DNA of 64,000 nt, taken from the NCBI GenBank assembly GCA_024695285.1, contig JAILIM010000024.1, positions 1 through 64,000 of the forward strand, read 5' to 3'. The notes under the pieces are model-generated. The model had not been told where the DNA came from. It ran no database searches and saw only the letters and a list, made by a program, of their open reading frames with translations. This document shows, in pieces, positions 30,310-40,687 of this stretch. Both the position numbers and the translations under genes were made by a program. The DNA comes from Bacteroidales bacterium. GTDB taxonomy: Bacteria; Bacteroidota; Bacteroidia; Bacteroidales; UBA932. Every line of letters starts with the position of its first letter. Positions within the stretch are counted from its first letter, which is position 1.

Positions 30310-33030
30310 TTATGCGTTCTGCTTGATGGCTGCCTGGGCCGCGGCGAGGCGGGCGATGGGCACGCGGAAAGGAGAACAGCTCACGTAGTCGACTCCGATA
30401 CGGTTGAAGAAGTACACGGAATCCGGATCGCCGCCGTGCTCGCCGCAGACACCACACTTGAGGTCGGGACGCTTGCTGCGGCCACCCTGGATACCAAGCT
30501 CGACGAGCTTGCCCACGGCCTTGACATCGATGGTCTGGAAAGGATCGGCGTCGAGGATCTTGTTGCCGAGATAGTCGCCCATGAAGGTGCCGACGTCGTC
30601 GCGGCTGAAGCCGAAGGTCATCTGGGTCAGGTCGTTGGTGCCGAAGCTGAAGAACTCGGCGGTGCGGGCCATACGGTCGGCGGTGAGGGCTGCACGCGGG
30701 ATTTCGATCATGGTGCCGAACTTGAAGTCGAGGACTTCACCGGTAGCGGCTTCCACTTCCGTCTTGATCTTCACGCAGATAGCCTTCTGGAAACGAAGCT
30801 CGCGCTCGGAAATGGTCACGGGGATCATGATTTCGGGGATGGGGTGGAAACCTTCACGCTGAAGCTCGGCCTCGGCGGTGAAGATAGCCCTGTACTGGGT
30901 CTCGGCGATGAGAGGATAGGTCACGTGGAGACGGACTCCGCGGTGGCCCATCATGGGGTTGACCTCATGGAGGTTCTCGCCGCGCTTCTCTATGTCGGCC
31001 ACGGAGATGCCGAGCTCATTGGCAAGCTCAAGCTCCTTCTCCTTGCCCTTCGGAACGAATTCGTGGAGAGGCGGGTCGAGCAGGCGGAAGACCACCGGCT
31101 TGCCGTCCATGATCTTGAGGGTGCTCTTGACGGAAGCCTTCATGAAGGGCTCCAGCTCGTCGAGAGCGGCCTTGCGCTCCTCGTTGGTGTCGGAGAGTAT
31201 CATCTTGCGGAGTTTGGCGAGAGGAGTCTCGGAGTTCTTGCCGTAGAACATGTGCTCGATACGGAAGAGACCGATACCCTCGGCGCCGAAGGAAAGGGCG
31301 CGGGCGGCGTCTTCGGGGGTATCCGCGTTGGTGCGGATGCCGAGACGGCGGAACTTGTCCACGATTTCCATGAAGCGGATGAAGAGAGGATTCTCGCTGG
31401 CGTCCATGGTGTCAAGCTTGGTTGCATAGACATAGCCCTTGGAACCGTTGAGTGAGAACCAGTCGCCTTCCTTGTAGGTCTCGCCGCCGAAGCTCACGCT
31501 CTTGCCTGCGAGGTTGATCTTCATGGATTCGCAGCCCACGATGCAGCACTTGCCCCAGCCACGGGCCACGAGGGCGGCGTGGGAGGTCATACCGCCGCGG
31601 GTGGTCAGGATACCGGCGGATGCGCGCATACCCTCGATATCTTCGGGGGAGGTCTCCTCACGGATGAGAATCACCTTGCGGCCTGCTGCTGCGGCTTCCA
31701 TTGCAGCCTCGGAAGTGAACACTATGGTGCCGACGGCTCCGCCCGGAGATGCGGGAAGGCCCTTGGCCACGACCTGGGACTTCTTCTCGGAAGCGGGGTC
31801 GAGGATGGGGTGGAGAATCTCGTCGAGCTGGGCGGGAGACACGCGGAGAACGGCTTCCTTCTCGTCAATCATTCCTTCGGAGAGCATATCCATCGCCATC
31901 TGGAGGGCGGCGATGCCGGTGCGCTTGCCGATACGGCACTGGAGCATCCAGAGCTTGCCTTCCTGGATCGTGAACTCGATATCCTGCATATCGTGGAAAT
32001 GCTCTTCCAGGCGCTTGCGGATGCCGTCAAGCTCTGCGTAGACCTCGGGCATGGCAGCCTCGAGAGACTGGAGGTGCTTGTTGTGCTCGGTCTTGGTCGC
32101 CTCGTTAAGGGGGTTCGGGGTGCGGATACCGGCCACGACGTCTTCACCCTGGGCGTTGATGAGCCACTCGCCGTAGAACTTGTTGTCGCCGGAGGCGGGG
32201 TTGCGGGAGAATGCAACGCCGGTAGCGGAGGTCTCGCCCATATTGCCGAAGACCATGGACTGGACGTTGACTGCGGTGCCCCAGTCATCGGGTATCTTCT
32301 CGATGCGGCGATAGGCGATGGCGCGCTTGCCGTTCCAGGACTTGAACACGCCGCCGATGGAACCCCAGAGCTGATCCTGGGCCGTGTCGGGGAATTCAAC
32401 TCCGAGCACTTCCTTCACCTTCACCTTGAACTTATCGCAGAGTACCTTGAGCTCATCTGCGGAAATCTCGGTGTCGGACTTGTAGCCACGGGACTCCTTG
32501 AGCTCTTCCATCATGCGGTCGAGCTGCTGGCGTATGCCCTGGCCGTCCGCGGGTTCGATGCCTTCGGCTTTCTCCATGACCACGTCGGAGTACATCATGA
32601 TGAGGCGGCGGTAGGCGTCATAGACGAACCTGGGGTTGCCGGTCTTCTGGATCATTCCGGGAAGGGTGGCGGAGCAAAGGCCGATATTGAGGATGGTGTC
32701 CATCATGCCCGGCATGGAACTGCGGGCGCCGCTGCGGCAGCTGACGAGGAGGGGATCATTGGGATCGCCGAACTTCTTGCCCATCATCTTTTCGGTGGCT
32801 TCGAGAGCGGCGGCGACTTCCTTCTTCAGGTCGTCGGTGTAGCCGCCTCCGAGTTCATAATACTCGGCGCAGCACTCGGTTGTGATGGTGAAACCGGCCG
32901 GGACGGGCATCCCGAGCTTGCTCATTTCCGCAAGGTTCGCGCCCTTGCCGCCGAGGAGTTCCCTCATTGATCCGTCGCCTTCCGCGGTCTTTCCGCCGAA
33001 GCGATACACTCTTTTCTTGTTTTCGAACAT
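30310..33030 (-). CDS. ppdK: Pyruvate, phosphate dikinase
   Basis: 906 aa, the normal full length. N-terminal ATP-grasp nucleotide-binding domain with GGKGANLAEMSKLGMPVPAG and SCRSGARSSMPGMMDTILNI. The central swivelling domain has the phospho-histidine motif GGMTSHAALVARGWGKCCIV. The C-terminal PEP/pyruvate barrel has FGTNDLTQMTFGFSRDD and the active-site Cys in CGVCGEHGGDP. It interconverts pyruvate, ATP and phosphate with PEP, AMP and pyrophosphate, a common glycolytic/gluconeogenic step in Bacteroidales that saves energy with pyrophosphate. The promoter is visible at 33066-33096; a small secreted-protein gene follows in the same transcript. Confidence 0.97.
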   Translation of the reverse strand: MFENKKRVYRFGGKTAEGDGSMRELLGGKGANLAEMSKLGMPVPAGFTITTECCAEYYELGGGYTDDLKKEVAAALEATEKMMGKKFGDPNDPLLVSCRSGARSSMPGMMDTILNIGLCSATLPGMIQKTGNPRFVYDAYRRLIMMYSDVVMEKAEGIEPADGQGIRQQLDRMMEELKESRGYKSDTEISADELKVLCDKFKVKVKEVLGVEFPDTAQDQLWGSIGGVFKSWNGKRAIAYRRIEKIPDDWGTAVNVQSMVFGNMGETSATGVAFSRNPASGDNKFYGEWLINAQGEDVVAGIRTPNPLNEATKTEHNKHLQSLEAAMPEVYAELDGIRKRLEEHFHDMQDIEFTIQEGKLWMLQCRIGKRTGIAALQMAMDMLSEGMIDEKEAVLRVSPAQLDEILHPILDPASEKKSQVVAKGLPASPGGAVGTIVFTSEAAMEAAAAGRKVILIREETSPEDIEGMRASAGILTTRGGMTSHAALVARGWGKCCIVGCESMKINLAGKSVSFGGETYKEGDWFSLNGSKGYVYATKLDTMDASENPLFIRFMEIVDKFRRLGIRTNADTPEDAARALSFGAEGIGLFRIEHMFYGKNSETPLAKLRKMILSDTNEERKAALDELEPFMKASVKSTLKIMDGKPVVFRLLDPPLHEFVPKGKEKELELANELGISVADIEKRGENLHEVNPMMGHRGVRLHVTYPLIAETQYRAIFTAEAELQREGFHPIPEIMIPVTISERELRFQKAICVKIKTEVEAATGEVLDFKFGTMIEIPRAALTADRMARTAEFFSFGTNDLTQMTFGFSRDDVGTFMGDYLGNKILDADPFQTIDVKAVGKLVELGIQGGRSKRPDLKCGVCGEHGGDPDSVYFFNRIGVDYVSCSPFRVPIARLAAAQAAIKQNA

Positions 33031-33065
33031 ATTGATTATAATAATAGTTTTATAAAAATCGGTCG

Positions 33066-33096
33066 CGAATATACTAATTTTTTCCGTTAACGCAAA
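33066..33096 (-). promoter_or_regulatory. Promoter of ppdK
   Basis: On the minus strand TTTG (33093-33096), 19 bases, then TATATTCG (33066-33073), one base off TAnnTTTG. Confidence 0.5.
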
Positions 33097-33106
33097 CGGT
33101 CACTCT

Positions 33107-34477
33107 CTACAACAGCTTTGCTGCCAGGTCGGAAAGCGGGCTCCTTTCGCCCTTGCGCAGGAATACGTGCTGAAAGATTTTCTGCCCGGAAAGCTTCTCG
33201 GAGATGTGGGAAAGGCCGTTGGACCACTGGTCAAGGTAGGGCTGGTCGATCTGGAACACGTCGCCGGTGAAAACCATCTTGGTGCCTTCGCCGGCACGGG
33301 TGATGATGGTCTTGATTTCGTGAGGCGTCAGGTTCTGGGCTTCATCAATGATGAAGAAGCACTTGCCCAGGGAGCGGCCGCGGATATAGGCAAGGGGCTC
33401 GATGATGAGTTTTTCCATCGTGAGCATGGCATCGATGCGCTGGGCCTCGCGCGAACCGGGACGGAACTTCTCCTTGATGACGTTGAGATTGTCCATCAGG
33501 GGTTGCAGGAAGGGACTCATCTTGGTCTTCTGGTCGCCCGGAAGATAGCCGATGTCCTGGTTGCCAAGGATGACGGTAGGGCGGGAAAGGATTATCTGGT
33601 CGTAGTCGCGCTCCTGCTCAAGGGCGGAGGCAAGCGCTATCAGCGTCTTGCCCGTGCCGGCCCCGCCGGTCAGCGCCACGAGGTCGATCTTCGGATTGAG
33701 GCAGGCGTCTATGGCCATCTTCTGCTCGTCGTTGCGGGGATGTATGCCATAGGCCTCTCGGGCCTTGACGAGCACTATCTTCCCGCGGTCCGCGTCATAG
33801 CGGGCGCAGACGGTGCGGGAGTCCATATCCTCGGGACGGGCCTCCCCTGCGGCGCTTTCCTCCCAGCTGAACTTGAAAAGCTGGTTGGCCTCGGGCTTCG
33901 TATCCTGGACATCCTCCCAGTCAACGGAGGTTTCCGGGCCGTAGCACAGTGCCTGCATCAGGCTGGAATCCAGCGTCCTGCGCAGCACTTCGTGGAGCCG
34001 CTCGTCGAGTTTGTCGTCGTCCACCTTGTCGGTCAGGTAGTCCTGCACCGCCATCCCGGCGGCCTTGGCTTTCAGGCGCAGGTTGACGTCCTTGGTCACA
34101 AGGGCCACGAAGGTGCCCGGGTGGGTGTCTCGGACCCACATGGCCGTGGACAGTATGCGGTGGTCCTGGGTGTCGTCCTTGAACAGTTCGGCAAGTTCTT
34201 CCGGGAAAGGATGGTTGGGTTCGACTTTGATGCGGCCCAGGCCTTTGCCTATGGGCACCCCGTTCTTGCCAAAGGATTTGCCGTTGGTGATCTTGTCCAG
34301 GTCGCGCATGAATCCGCGGGCGTGGTAGGCGAGGGTGTCGTTGCCTTTCTTGAATTTGTCGGCCTCTTCGATGACCGCCGTCGGTATCACGAGGTCGTTT
34401 TCCTTGAACTGCCGGATAGCTTTGTGGTCGTGCAGGATGACGTTCGTGTCAAGCACGTAAATTTTTGGTTTGCCCAT
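33107..34477 (-). CDS. PhoH family ATPase with N-terminal PIN domain (PhoH2/YlaK type)
   Basis: 456 aa. The N-terminal PIN nuclease domain begins KIYVLDTNVILHD with conserved acids (D9; E37 in AVIEEADKF) and continues to about residue 150 (MWVRDTHPGTFVALVTKDVN). The C-terminal PhoH domain has Walker A GGAGTGKTLIALASAL and Walker B CFFIIDEAQNLTPHE, ending FTGDVFQIDQPYLD. PIN-PhoH proteins act as ATP-dependent RNA helicase-nucleases in related bacteria. It is the last gene of a five-gene minus-strand run starting with the S9 peptidase, 6 bases after the PurL-like gene. Confidence 0.92.
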   Translation of the reverse strand: MGKPKIYVLDTNVILHDHKAIRQFKENDLVIPTAVIEEADKFKKGNDTLAYHARGFMRDLDKITNGKSFGKNGVPIGKGLGRIKVEPNHPFPEELAELFKDDTQDHRILSTAMWVRDTHPGTFVALVTKDVNLRLKAKAAGMAVQDYLTDKVDDDKLDERLHEVLRRTLDSSLMQALCYGPETSVDWEDVQDTKPEANQLFKFSWEESAAGEARPEDMDSRTVCARYDADRGKIVLVKAREAYGIHPRNDEQKMAIDACLNPKIDLVALTGGAGTGKTLIALASALEQERDYDQIILSRPTVILGNQDIGYLPGDQKTKMSPFLQPLMDNLNVIKEKFRPGSREAQRIDAMLTMEKLIIEPLAYIRGRSLGKCFFIIDEAQNLTPHEIKTIITRAGEGTKMVFTGDVFQIDQPYLDQWSNGLSHISEKLSGQKIFQHVFLRKGERSPLSDLAAKLL

Positions 34478-34483
34478 ATATTG

Positions 34484-35515
34484 TCAGTCTTCCCCCTCAG
34501 CGTTCTGCATCAGGGATTCAAGTATTGTCTGTATGCCGGTCTTGGCGGAGGCTTCCAGGTGGAGGCGGCCGTCGGGCGACGGGTGTCCGAGCGGGTAGAA
34601 GGCCACGTCCTGCAGCAGGAGCTCGGCATCGATGTAGTCGAAATCCATGTCGCGTATCTGCACGACTGCGCCCGGGACCTCGGAGAACAGTATACGCACC
34701 GGATCGCTTTCTCCGCAGGCCTGCATGATGCCGGAGATATCAGCGACCGTGCCTATTCCACCGCGGGTCATGCGGTAGAGCGCGGTGTAGAGCCCTCCTT
34801 CACCCACAGTGGCGGCGCTCAGCAGCACTCCGTCTTCGGCAAGTTCCCGGACCACCTCGAAGCAGTCCATCAGATAATCGCCGTCGGTCACCTGCGGCGC
34901 CGTGCTGCCCTTTAGGCCGAGCGACCTGGCCAGCATCGAGCCGCCAAGACGGTAGTCTGACGTGTCGAAAGGCACATAGACCACCCAGCTCTTGCGATCG
35001 GGATGCAGCTGGTCATCCACCAGGAGCGGTGCGCCGGAGAATGGGGTGGCGAACTGGACATCGAAATCCCCTTCCTCACAGCTGTAGCGGCGCAGCGAGA
35101 GGCGGAGGTTGTCGATGTAGTCTGCAGCCGCTTCGACTGAACGGTAGAATGCGGCCATATCCCCCACCCTGTCCTGGTTGAAGCGCCACTTCGCCGTCAG
35201 CGGCAGGTCGTCCAGCTTGAAATTGCCGCTGCGCCACATGGTGTCGATGAGCGCACAGGCAATCCTGGAGCGCGTGCATGACTCGGCAAAGGGCACGGGA
35301 GCCTGCGGAGAGGCAGCAAGCACCGACTTCAGGTAGCCGTCGATTCCCGAAGGGTCAAGGCTGATGGAGCCGGGCGGCGGATCGAAGCTCTCGTCGAGCA
35401 CGGTGCCGCCTGCTTCCTGGATCTCCGGAGTCTTTTCGGACACGGACGCAAGAATCTCCGCAGGAGTAAGTTCCTGCGGGATTCCGTCAATTATGAATTT
35501 CGAATTCAGAACCAT
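34484..35515 (-). CDS. PurL-like protein (FGAM synthase C-terminal homologue), apparently without active-site motifs
   Basis: 343 aa. The middle and end follow part of PurL: PLTAKWRF then DMAAFYRSVEAAADYI resemble the LSANWMW...ARLYEAVEA region. After it LGGSMLARSLGLKG, VRELAEDGVLLSAATVGEGG, LYTALYRMTRGGIG and ILFSEVPGAVVQIRDMDFDY follow the AIR synthase-related C-terminal domain in order. The GKDSLSM-type nucleotide-binding motif is absent (LRRYSCEEGDF at that place), as are the N-terminal and glutaminase domains of the 1200-aa enzyme. It is therefore probably a non-catalytic paralogue or partner. The gene touches the A2M gene (adjacent bases) and precedes phoH by 6 bases, in an operon with folC. 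Confidence 0.6.
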   Translation of the reverse strand: MVLNSKFIIDGIPQELTPAEILASVSEKTPEIQEAGGTVLDESFDPPPGSISLDPSGIDGYLKSVLAASPQAPVPFAESCTRSRIACALIDTMWRSGNFKLDDLPLTAKWRFNQDRVGDMAAFYRSVEAAADYIDNLRLSLRRYSCEEGDFDVQFATPFSGAPLLVDDQLHPDRKSWVVYVPFDTSDYRLGGSMLARSLGLKGSTAPQVTDGDYLMDCFEVVRELAEDGVLLSAATVGEGGLYTALYRMTRGGIGTVADISGIMQACGESDPVRILFSEVPGAVVQIRDMDFDYIDAELLLQDVAFYPLGHPSPDGRLHLEASAKTGIQTILESLMQNAEGED

Positions 35516-38500
35516 TTACTTCTTCTGCGATATGATTGCTCCCCTGCCGTCGTCGTTGGCGCGATAGTGCGGAGCGTAGAGCGATTCAATCTCCACTGCA
35601 GGAGTCTGGAACGCACCTTCCTGGGTCACGAAGAACTCTTCCGAGATCGTGGTGTTCTCCTCAGGATAGCTGTCGAACCAGTACTCAGTCTTGTCGGCGA
35701 GGACGTTGCGGTAGCCCTGCGGGCTGAAGGTCCAGCCGCCGTAGCTATAGGGTCTGAGCCACCAGCCGTAGTGGCCGGAAAGCTGCCGTACGGGACGGAA
35801 GGAAGCGGGACGCGGCACCGTGACGCGCACGAAACTGCGGTTCTCTTCATTCCAGATGCTGTAGTATGCTTCCACCTTGTCTCCGACATGGAGTATGTCG
35901 CCGTCGGAAATGTGGTTTCCGTTCACTACAAAGGTACGCTTGATGGTGAAGCCGTTGCCGGAAGCCTTGACTTCGGGGAAAGGCTTGGTGAAGCTCTTGG
36001 AGAGCAGGATCACCTTGGTCGCAAGCGTCTCGGGAGTGCCGCGGAGCACGGAGGCTATGGCCTCGATGTAGGCGGCGTCAGTGGACCACTGCTGGGTTTC
36101 CTTCTGCACCATTATCCAAAGACGTATGCCTTCGGCAATGTCGCGCGCCTGGGCGGCGTACTTGGGAGCCGGTTCTGCGGCTGCGGCATTGGTCAGCAGG
36201 TCGCAGAGCAGCGAATGGGCATAGAGCTCGCTCTCCATCAGGCCGCGCCAAGGCATGACCGCGTTGGGATAGTAGAAGCCGCCGGAACGGTGCTCCACAG
36301 CGTACTGGAGGAGAGATTCCACGTCGGCGTCCAGCGAGCGCACAAGGCACTTGCGTATGTTGATGCCCCAGGCCTTGGCGAGATCCTTGCCGCCGGGCAG
36401 CTGCACCAGCGACTGGAGGGTCCTCAGGCGACGGGCCTTGGCCAGTATCTGTGCGTTCAGGCCCCTTGCCTTCTTAGGGACGAGATATTCCTTGGCTTCC
36501 TTCTTGAACTCCCTGTAGGCCTTGCCTGAAGGAGCATTGAACGGCACCTGGGGATAAAGGGCACGAGTCTGGAGATAGAGGCTCAGGGATATGCCGCCCC
36601 ACCAGTAAGGCATGTCTGAACGGCTGAAATAGATTTCGTCCAGATACTTGACGGCAGCTTCGGCGTCGATGGCGCCGGTGTCCTGCTCGGGCATGGCGGC
36701 AATTCGCTGAAGCACGGCCGCAGTTATCACAGGCGAGGACTCCATGCCCTCGAACCAGGCTATGCCGCCGCTGCGTTCGTTCTGGCAGGCGGCGATTTTG
36801 TCCAGTATCTCCTTCAGTTCACCGTCGGAGAGGCCGGGAGCTCCGAGCCTGCGGGCAAGGACGTTGGAATAATAGGCCTCCGTCAGGTCAAGCACGTTGG
36901 TGCTCTTGGGGGTGATCTTGTCGGGAATCGCCTCCTTGATCATGTCGATGATGCTGCGCTCCACGGGCTCTATCTCAGAAGCGTCCACATTCACGAAGAG
37001 GCCGCGCAGGTATGCGAGCAGCGCTTCCCTGTCGGCGCCGGCCTTGAGCAGGGCGGAATGCGCCTCGGTCAGGGTCTGGACTGCTTCCTTGACGGGTATG
37101 GCCACGAACATGGCGTCGGAGCCGAATTCTCCCTCGTCAGCTATGAAGTTCACGAGCACGCCCAGCTTGTCGAAACCGGAGGGCACGTCGAAGGTCACGT
37201 CGAAGGGCTTGGAGCCGCCTGCGGGAATGGACACGCGCTCAGTCTTTGTCGCGAGCACGTGGGCCGTCTTGTAGTCGGCGCCGTCGTAGAAGCGTATGGC
37301 GACGCGTCCGGTGACGGGCTTCTCAAGGTTGTTGGAGAGGGTTGCATTTGCGGTGTAGGTGTCGCCCGCATAGAGGAATTGGGGCTCCACGACGGCGACT
37401 TTGACCGGAATGGAAACCTTCATCTCCTGACGAACGACTGCGTTGAGCATGCCCTCGGCATGCGCAAACAGCTGTACATAGTATGTCGAAAGCCGGTCTG
37501 AGCCCTTGCAGTTGAATTCGATCAGGCCGTCCTTGTCGGAGCGCAGATGCGGCTCCCAGGCCATCGTGGCGGCGAAATTGTCGCGCACGTGGATATCCTT
37601 GCCGGCTTCGTCGGCGGCAGCGGGTTCAGCGGAATCGGCCACCATGTTTTCCTCCTTCATCGCCATCGATTCAACCAGGACTTCGCCCTTTGCGCGGGCA
37701 CCCCTGCCGGGAGCAGCGCCCAGTGCCCTGCTCTCATATACCTCCTCATAATAATAGCGGGAGCCGTTGAAGCCGCACTGGTTGCGGTAGCTGATGAAGG
37801 CTTCGGGCCTGCGATTGGGGTAGACCTCGCTCCAGACGTTGGATTCTATGGTCTCGGTGGCCTTATCGAATATGGCAGCGGCACACTCCACGCCAGCGAG
37901 CGAGCGGATGAGGAACTTGCATTCCTGCCCGGGAGTGGCGTTGTCGATGAAGCGCTCGAAGGAAAGCGGCAGTTCCTTGCGGATAACCGGAAGCTTGATG
38001 CTGCGGGAATAAGTGAAAACTTTGCCGTTGCGGAAGAACAGGACCGTCAGGGTGAGGTTTTCGGAGTATTCAGGCTTGCGGGGATAACTCACTGTCATCA
38101 GTGAGCCCTTCTTGCCCTGGACTCCTTCAAGATGGATAATCTGCTTCTCCAGAATGACGTTGCCGGTGCCGGCGAGCTCCACGACAGCCCAGACAGGGCC
38201 GTCCGTCGCGCCGACCTGGATGGCGATGTCCTCGCCTCCGAGTTCCTTGAAGAAGCACTGGACAGGCATGTCGAGGGCAGTGTCGTCATCAGTTGCCTTG
38301 ACCAGGGTATATTTGGCATTCTGGGTGCGCTGCTTGCCGTCGGCGTCGTTGGCCGTGGCGACCGCCTCAACTATGTAAATCCCTGATGGATGGCCCTTCA
38401 GGCTGACGTCGAGGGTCTCCTGTGAGCCGGCGGTGCCGCTGGCCACGACCTTGCCGTCGTACTTGACCGTGTACCTGATTTTCAGGTTCTTGCGGGTATA

Positions 38501-40687
38501 TCCGCCGGTCTTGAAGGTCAGGCGCGCGAAGTCGTCGCGGATGATCCAGTTGCCGGAACCGGCGTCAGGCACCTTGCCGGGGATGAGCGAGTAGGTGCCG
38601 GCAACCTTGTTCTCCAGGTCAATGCTGAGGGGCAGGTACTGATAAGCGTAACGGCTGGTTTCGAACTTGAGGGTTTCGCCGGTCGCGTCGACTATCGTGA
38701 CGGTGATGGGGAAATAGTTCCTGTAGCTGACGCTGGTCTGGAACTCGAATTCGAAGGAACCGTCGCTCGCAATCTTAAGATCTTCGTTGTTGATTTCGTA
38801 GTCAAGGCCCCGGACGGTGTAGTAGGCGCGGGCGCTGCCCAGGGAATGTCCGGAGTATGCCTTTGCCTTGCCGGTGACACGGATCTTGTCGCCGGTCAGG
38901 TAGAGCGTGTTGTCAGGGTCGAAGGTGAGTTCGAAGGTAGGGAGGACGAATTCATCGACACGGAGGTCGCGGGAGGCGAGAATGGAGGATGAATCTCCGG
39001 AATATATCCTGATGCTGTAATAGCCGCCGCGGTCGCCACCAATGAGCTCGAAGGCTCCGGATATGGCTCCCATATCGTTGGTTTTCAGCTTCTTGGCCTC
39101 GAGTTCACGGTCCTTGGGATCGAAGAGCTTGACCGTGTATTCAACCCCTTCGGGGGCAAGTTTGTACTCGTAGGTACCGGAATAGAACACAGCCTTGAAC
39201 TGCACGGTCTCACCAGGGTTGAAGGCGGTGCGGTCAGTGATCAGTATGGCACGGGAGACGTCAAAGTCCTTGTATTCACGCACCTCGCCGGGGTGTGGCG
39301 ATGATACCGAAATCTGCTGCGACAGGCGCAGGCGGCCGCCGTCCTTGCAGGAGGCACGCAGCTGGTAATAGTGGTATTTGGAGTTGAATTTGGAGCGTAT
39401 CGGCTCAGGGAGGGCGGTGAAGCCGTCCAGTTTAAGGTCGCGGACCTCGGCCACTTTCTTGTCGTCGCCGTCATAGAGGATGAAGTCGCACTTTTCGATG
39501 GGCTTGCCGCTCCAGTAATCGGCCACGAAGGCGCCGTATCCGTCCTTGTCGGCGCGCACGGCAACGGAAAGCGTGTATTTATCGAAGCGGGTCATCTCCT
39601 CGGTCTCGCCGGACTTGCAGACCAGCATGTAGGAGCCGTCGTCGATGTCGGGCAGCTTGTATTTGATTTCATCCTTGCGGTAGTAGCTGGCGGTCTTGTT
39701 GGTTATCGGCACATCATAGACCGTCTTTCCGCTCTCGTCGGTAAGCGTCAGCTTGAATTCCTTGACGTTGCGGAGGGTGATGGTCGCTTCGTCGTTGCTG
39801 ACAGAGCAGTCTATGTCGCGGCCGTCGAGGGTTTCGATAAGGTCGGCGACTGCGGTGCAGCACTTGGCAATCCTGGCCTCGTCGCCCGAGAAGGCCTTGC
39901 GGTCCTTTTCGAAGACGGCGCACTTGTCGCGGAGGGCCTTGTAGTCGGCGGATGTGGTGGAATTATCTTTGGTCAGATTCCGGAATTCAGCGGAAAGCCG
40001 CCTCTGGCGCGCCATAAGCGAAACCGCCTTGCCCTGATATTTCTCGACATATTTGCCGTATTCAGGATAGGCCGCGCTGGCGGAAAGACGTTCGATATCG
40101 TGGAACTCAAGGAACTCCGCAAAAGGATACCTGTCCTTGAAATAACTCTTGGCGGGGCTGATGGCGGTGCTCATCCCGAGGTTCCAGAGGGCGTATTCAT
40201 AGTCGTTGGAAAGGAGCGGGATGAGGGCGCTGGAGAAGAGCTGGCCGGTGATCCTGCTGTCGCGCCTGTGGAACTCCGGATTAAAGGTTTTCTGCAGGGC
40301 GGCGGAGTTTTTCTCGACATATTCAACTGCATCCTTTGGATCCCACAGGTGCCTGCGGTGGTAGAACACCACGACCGGCTCACCGAATTCGTCGATGGCC
40401 TTTTCCATGTCCTGCTGAGCGGCGCTGCGGTCTTTCCAGTTCACGTTGGAACGCACTGTAACGGCCTCAGTGACTGCACAATAAAAGTCCCAGCCGAGGT
40501 GCTGTTCGACGGCTGCCTTACGGATTTCCTCAAGGGCTTTCAGCTGGTCCTGGGGTTTGTCTGCATCTTCTGCTTTTTGGTAGACCTTCCACAGGCTGAC
40601 CAGCGTGTGGCCCTGGGAGTCTTTGGTTTGGGAGAAAGACATCAGTGAAAAAAGGATTAGTGTCAGTGTCAGTGCGATTCTTTTCAT
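35516..40687 (-). CDS. Alpha-2-macroglobulin family protein, thioester-less
   Basis: 1723 aa with signal peptide MKRIALTLTLILFSLMSFSQ. A2M features: macroglobulin Ig-like domains with RAILITDRTAFNPGETVQFK, SGIYIVEAVATAND, the A2M signature region (PHLRSDKDGLIEFNCKGSDR) around residue 1045, and an alpha-toroid-like helical domain after it. I find no CxEQ thioester motif, as in the large Bacteroidota type. The N-terminal 300 residues are helical and specific to this group. A2M proteins trap or block proteases in the periplasm and may protect the envelope. It overlaps folC by 4 bases; the operon opens with a secreted S9 peptidase. Confidence 0.86.
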   Translation of the reverse strand: MKRIALTLTLILFSLMSFSQTKDSQGHTLVSLWKVYQKAEDADKPQDQLKALEEIRKAAVEQHLGWDFYCAVTEAVTVRSNVNWKDRSAAQQDMEKAIDEFGEPVVVFYHRRHLWDPKDAVEYVEKNSAALQKTFNPEFHRRDSRITGQLFSSALIPLLSNDYEYALWNLGMSTAISPAKSYFKDRYPFAEFLEFHDIERLSASAAYPEYGKYVEKYQGKAVSLMARQRRLSAEFRNLTKDNSTTSADYKALRDKCAVFEKDRKAFSGDEARIAKCCTAVADLIETLDGRDIDCSVSNDEATITLRNVKEFKLTLTDESGKTVYDVPITNKTASYYRKDEIKYKLPDIDDGSYMLVCKSGETEEMTRFDKYTLSVAVRADKDGYGAFVADYWSGKPIEKCDFILYDGDDKKVAEVRDLKLDGFTALPEPIRSKFNSKYHYYQLRASCKDGGRLRLSQQISVSSPHPGEVREYKDFDVSRAILITDRTAFNPGETVQFKAVFYSGTYEYKLAPEGVEYTVKLFDPKDRELEAKKLKTNDMGAISGAFELIGGDRGGYYSIRIYSGDSSSILASRDLRVDEFVLPTFELTFDPDNTLYLTGDKIRVTGKAKAYSGHSLGSARAYYTVRGLDYEINNEDLKIASDGSFEFEFQTSVSYRNYFPITVTIVDATGETLKFETSRYAYQYLPLSIDLENKVAGTYSLIPGKVPDAGSGNWIIRDDFARLTFKTGGYTRKNLKIRYTVKYDGKVVASGTAGSQETLDVSLKGHPSGIYIVEAVATANDADGKQRTQNAKYTLVKATDDDTALDMPVQCFFKELGGEDIAIQVGATDGPVWAVVELAGTGNVILEKQIIHLEGVQGKKGSLMTVSYPRKPEYSENLTLTVLFFRNGKVFTYSRSIKLPVIRKELPLSFERFIDNATPGQECKFLIRSLAGVECAAAIFDKATETIESNVWSEVYPNRRPEAFISYRNQCGFNGSRYYYEEVYESRALGAAPGRGARAKGEVLVESMAMKEENMVADSAEPAAADEAGKDIHVRDNFAATMAWEPHLRSDKDGLIEFNCKGSDRLSTYYVQLFAHAEGMLNAVVRQEMKVSIPVKVAVVEPQFLYAGDTYTANATLSNNLEKPVTGRVAIRFYDGADYKTAHVLATKTERVSIPAGGSKPFDVTFDVPSGFDKLGVLVNFIADEGEFGSDAMFVAIPVKEAVQTLTEAHSALLKAGADREALLAYLRGLFVNVDASEIEPVERSIIDMIKEAIPDKITPKSTNVLDLTEAYYSNVLARRLGAPGLSDGELKEILDKIAACQNERSGGIAWFEGMESSPVITAAVLQRIAAMPEQDTGAIDAEAAVKYLDEIYFSRSDMPYWWGGISLSLYLQTRALYPQVPFNAPSGKAYREFKKEAKEYLVPKKARGLNAQILAKARRLRTLQSLVQLPGGKDLAKAWGINIRKCLVRSLDADVESLLQYAVEHRSGGFYYPNAVMPWRGLMESELYAHSLLCDLLTNAAAAEPAPKYAAQARDIAEGIRLWIMVQKETQQWSTDAAYIEAIASVLRGTPETLATKVILLSKSFTKPFPEVKASGNGFTIKRTFVVNGNHISDGDILHVGDKVEAYYSIWNEENRSFVRVTVPRPASFRPVRQLSGHYGWWLRPYSYGGWTFSPQGYRNVLADKTEYWFDSYPEENTTISEEFFVTQEGAFQTPAVEIESLYAPHYRANDDGRGAIISQKK

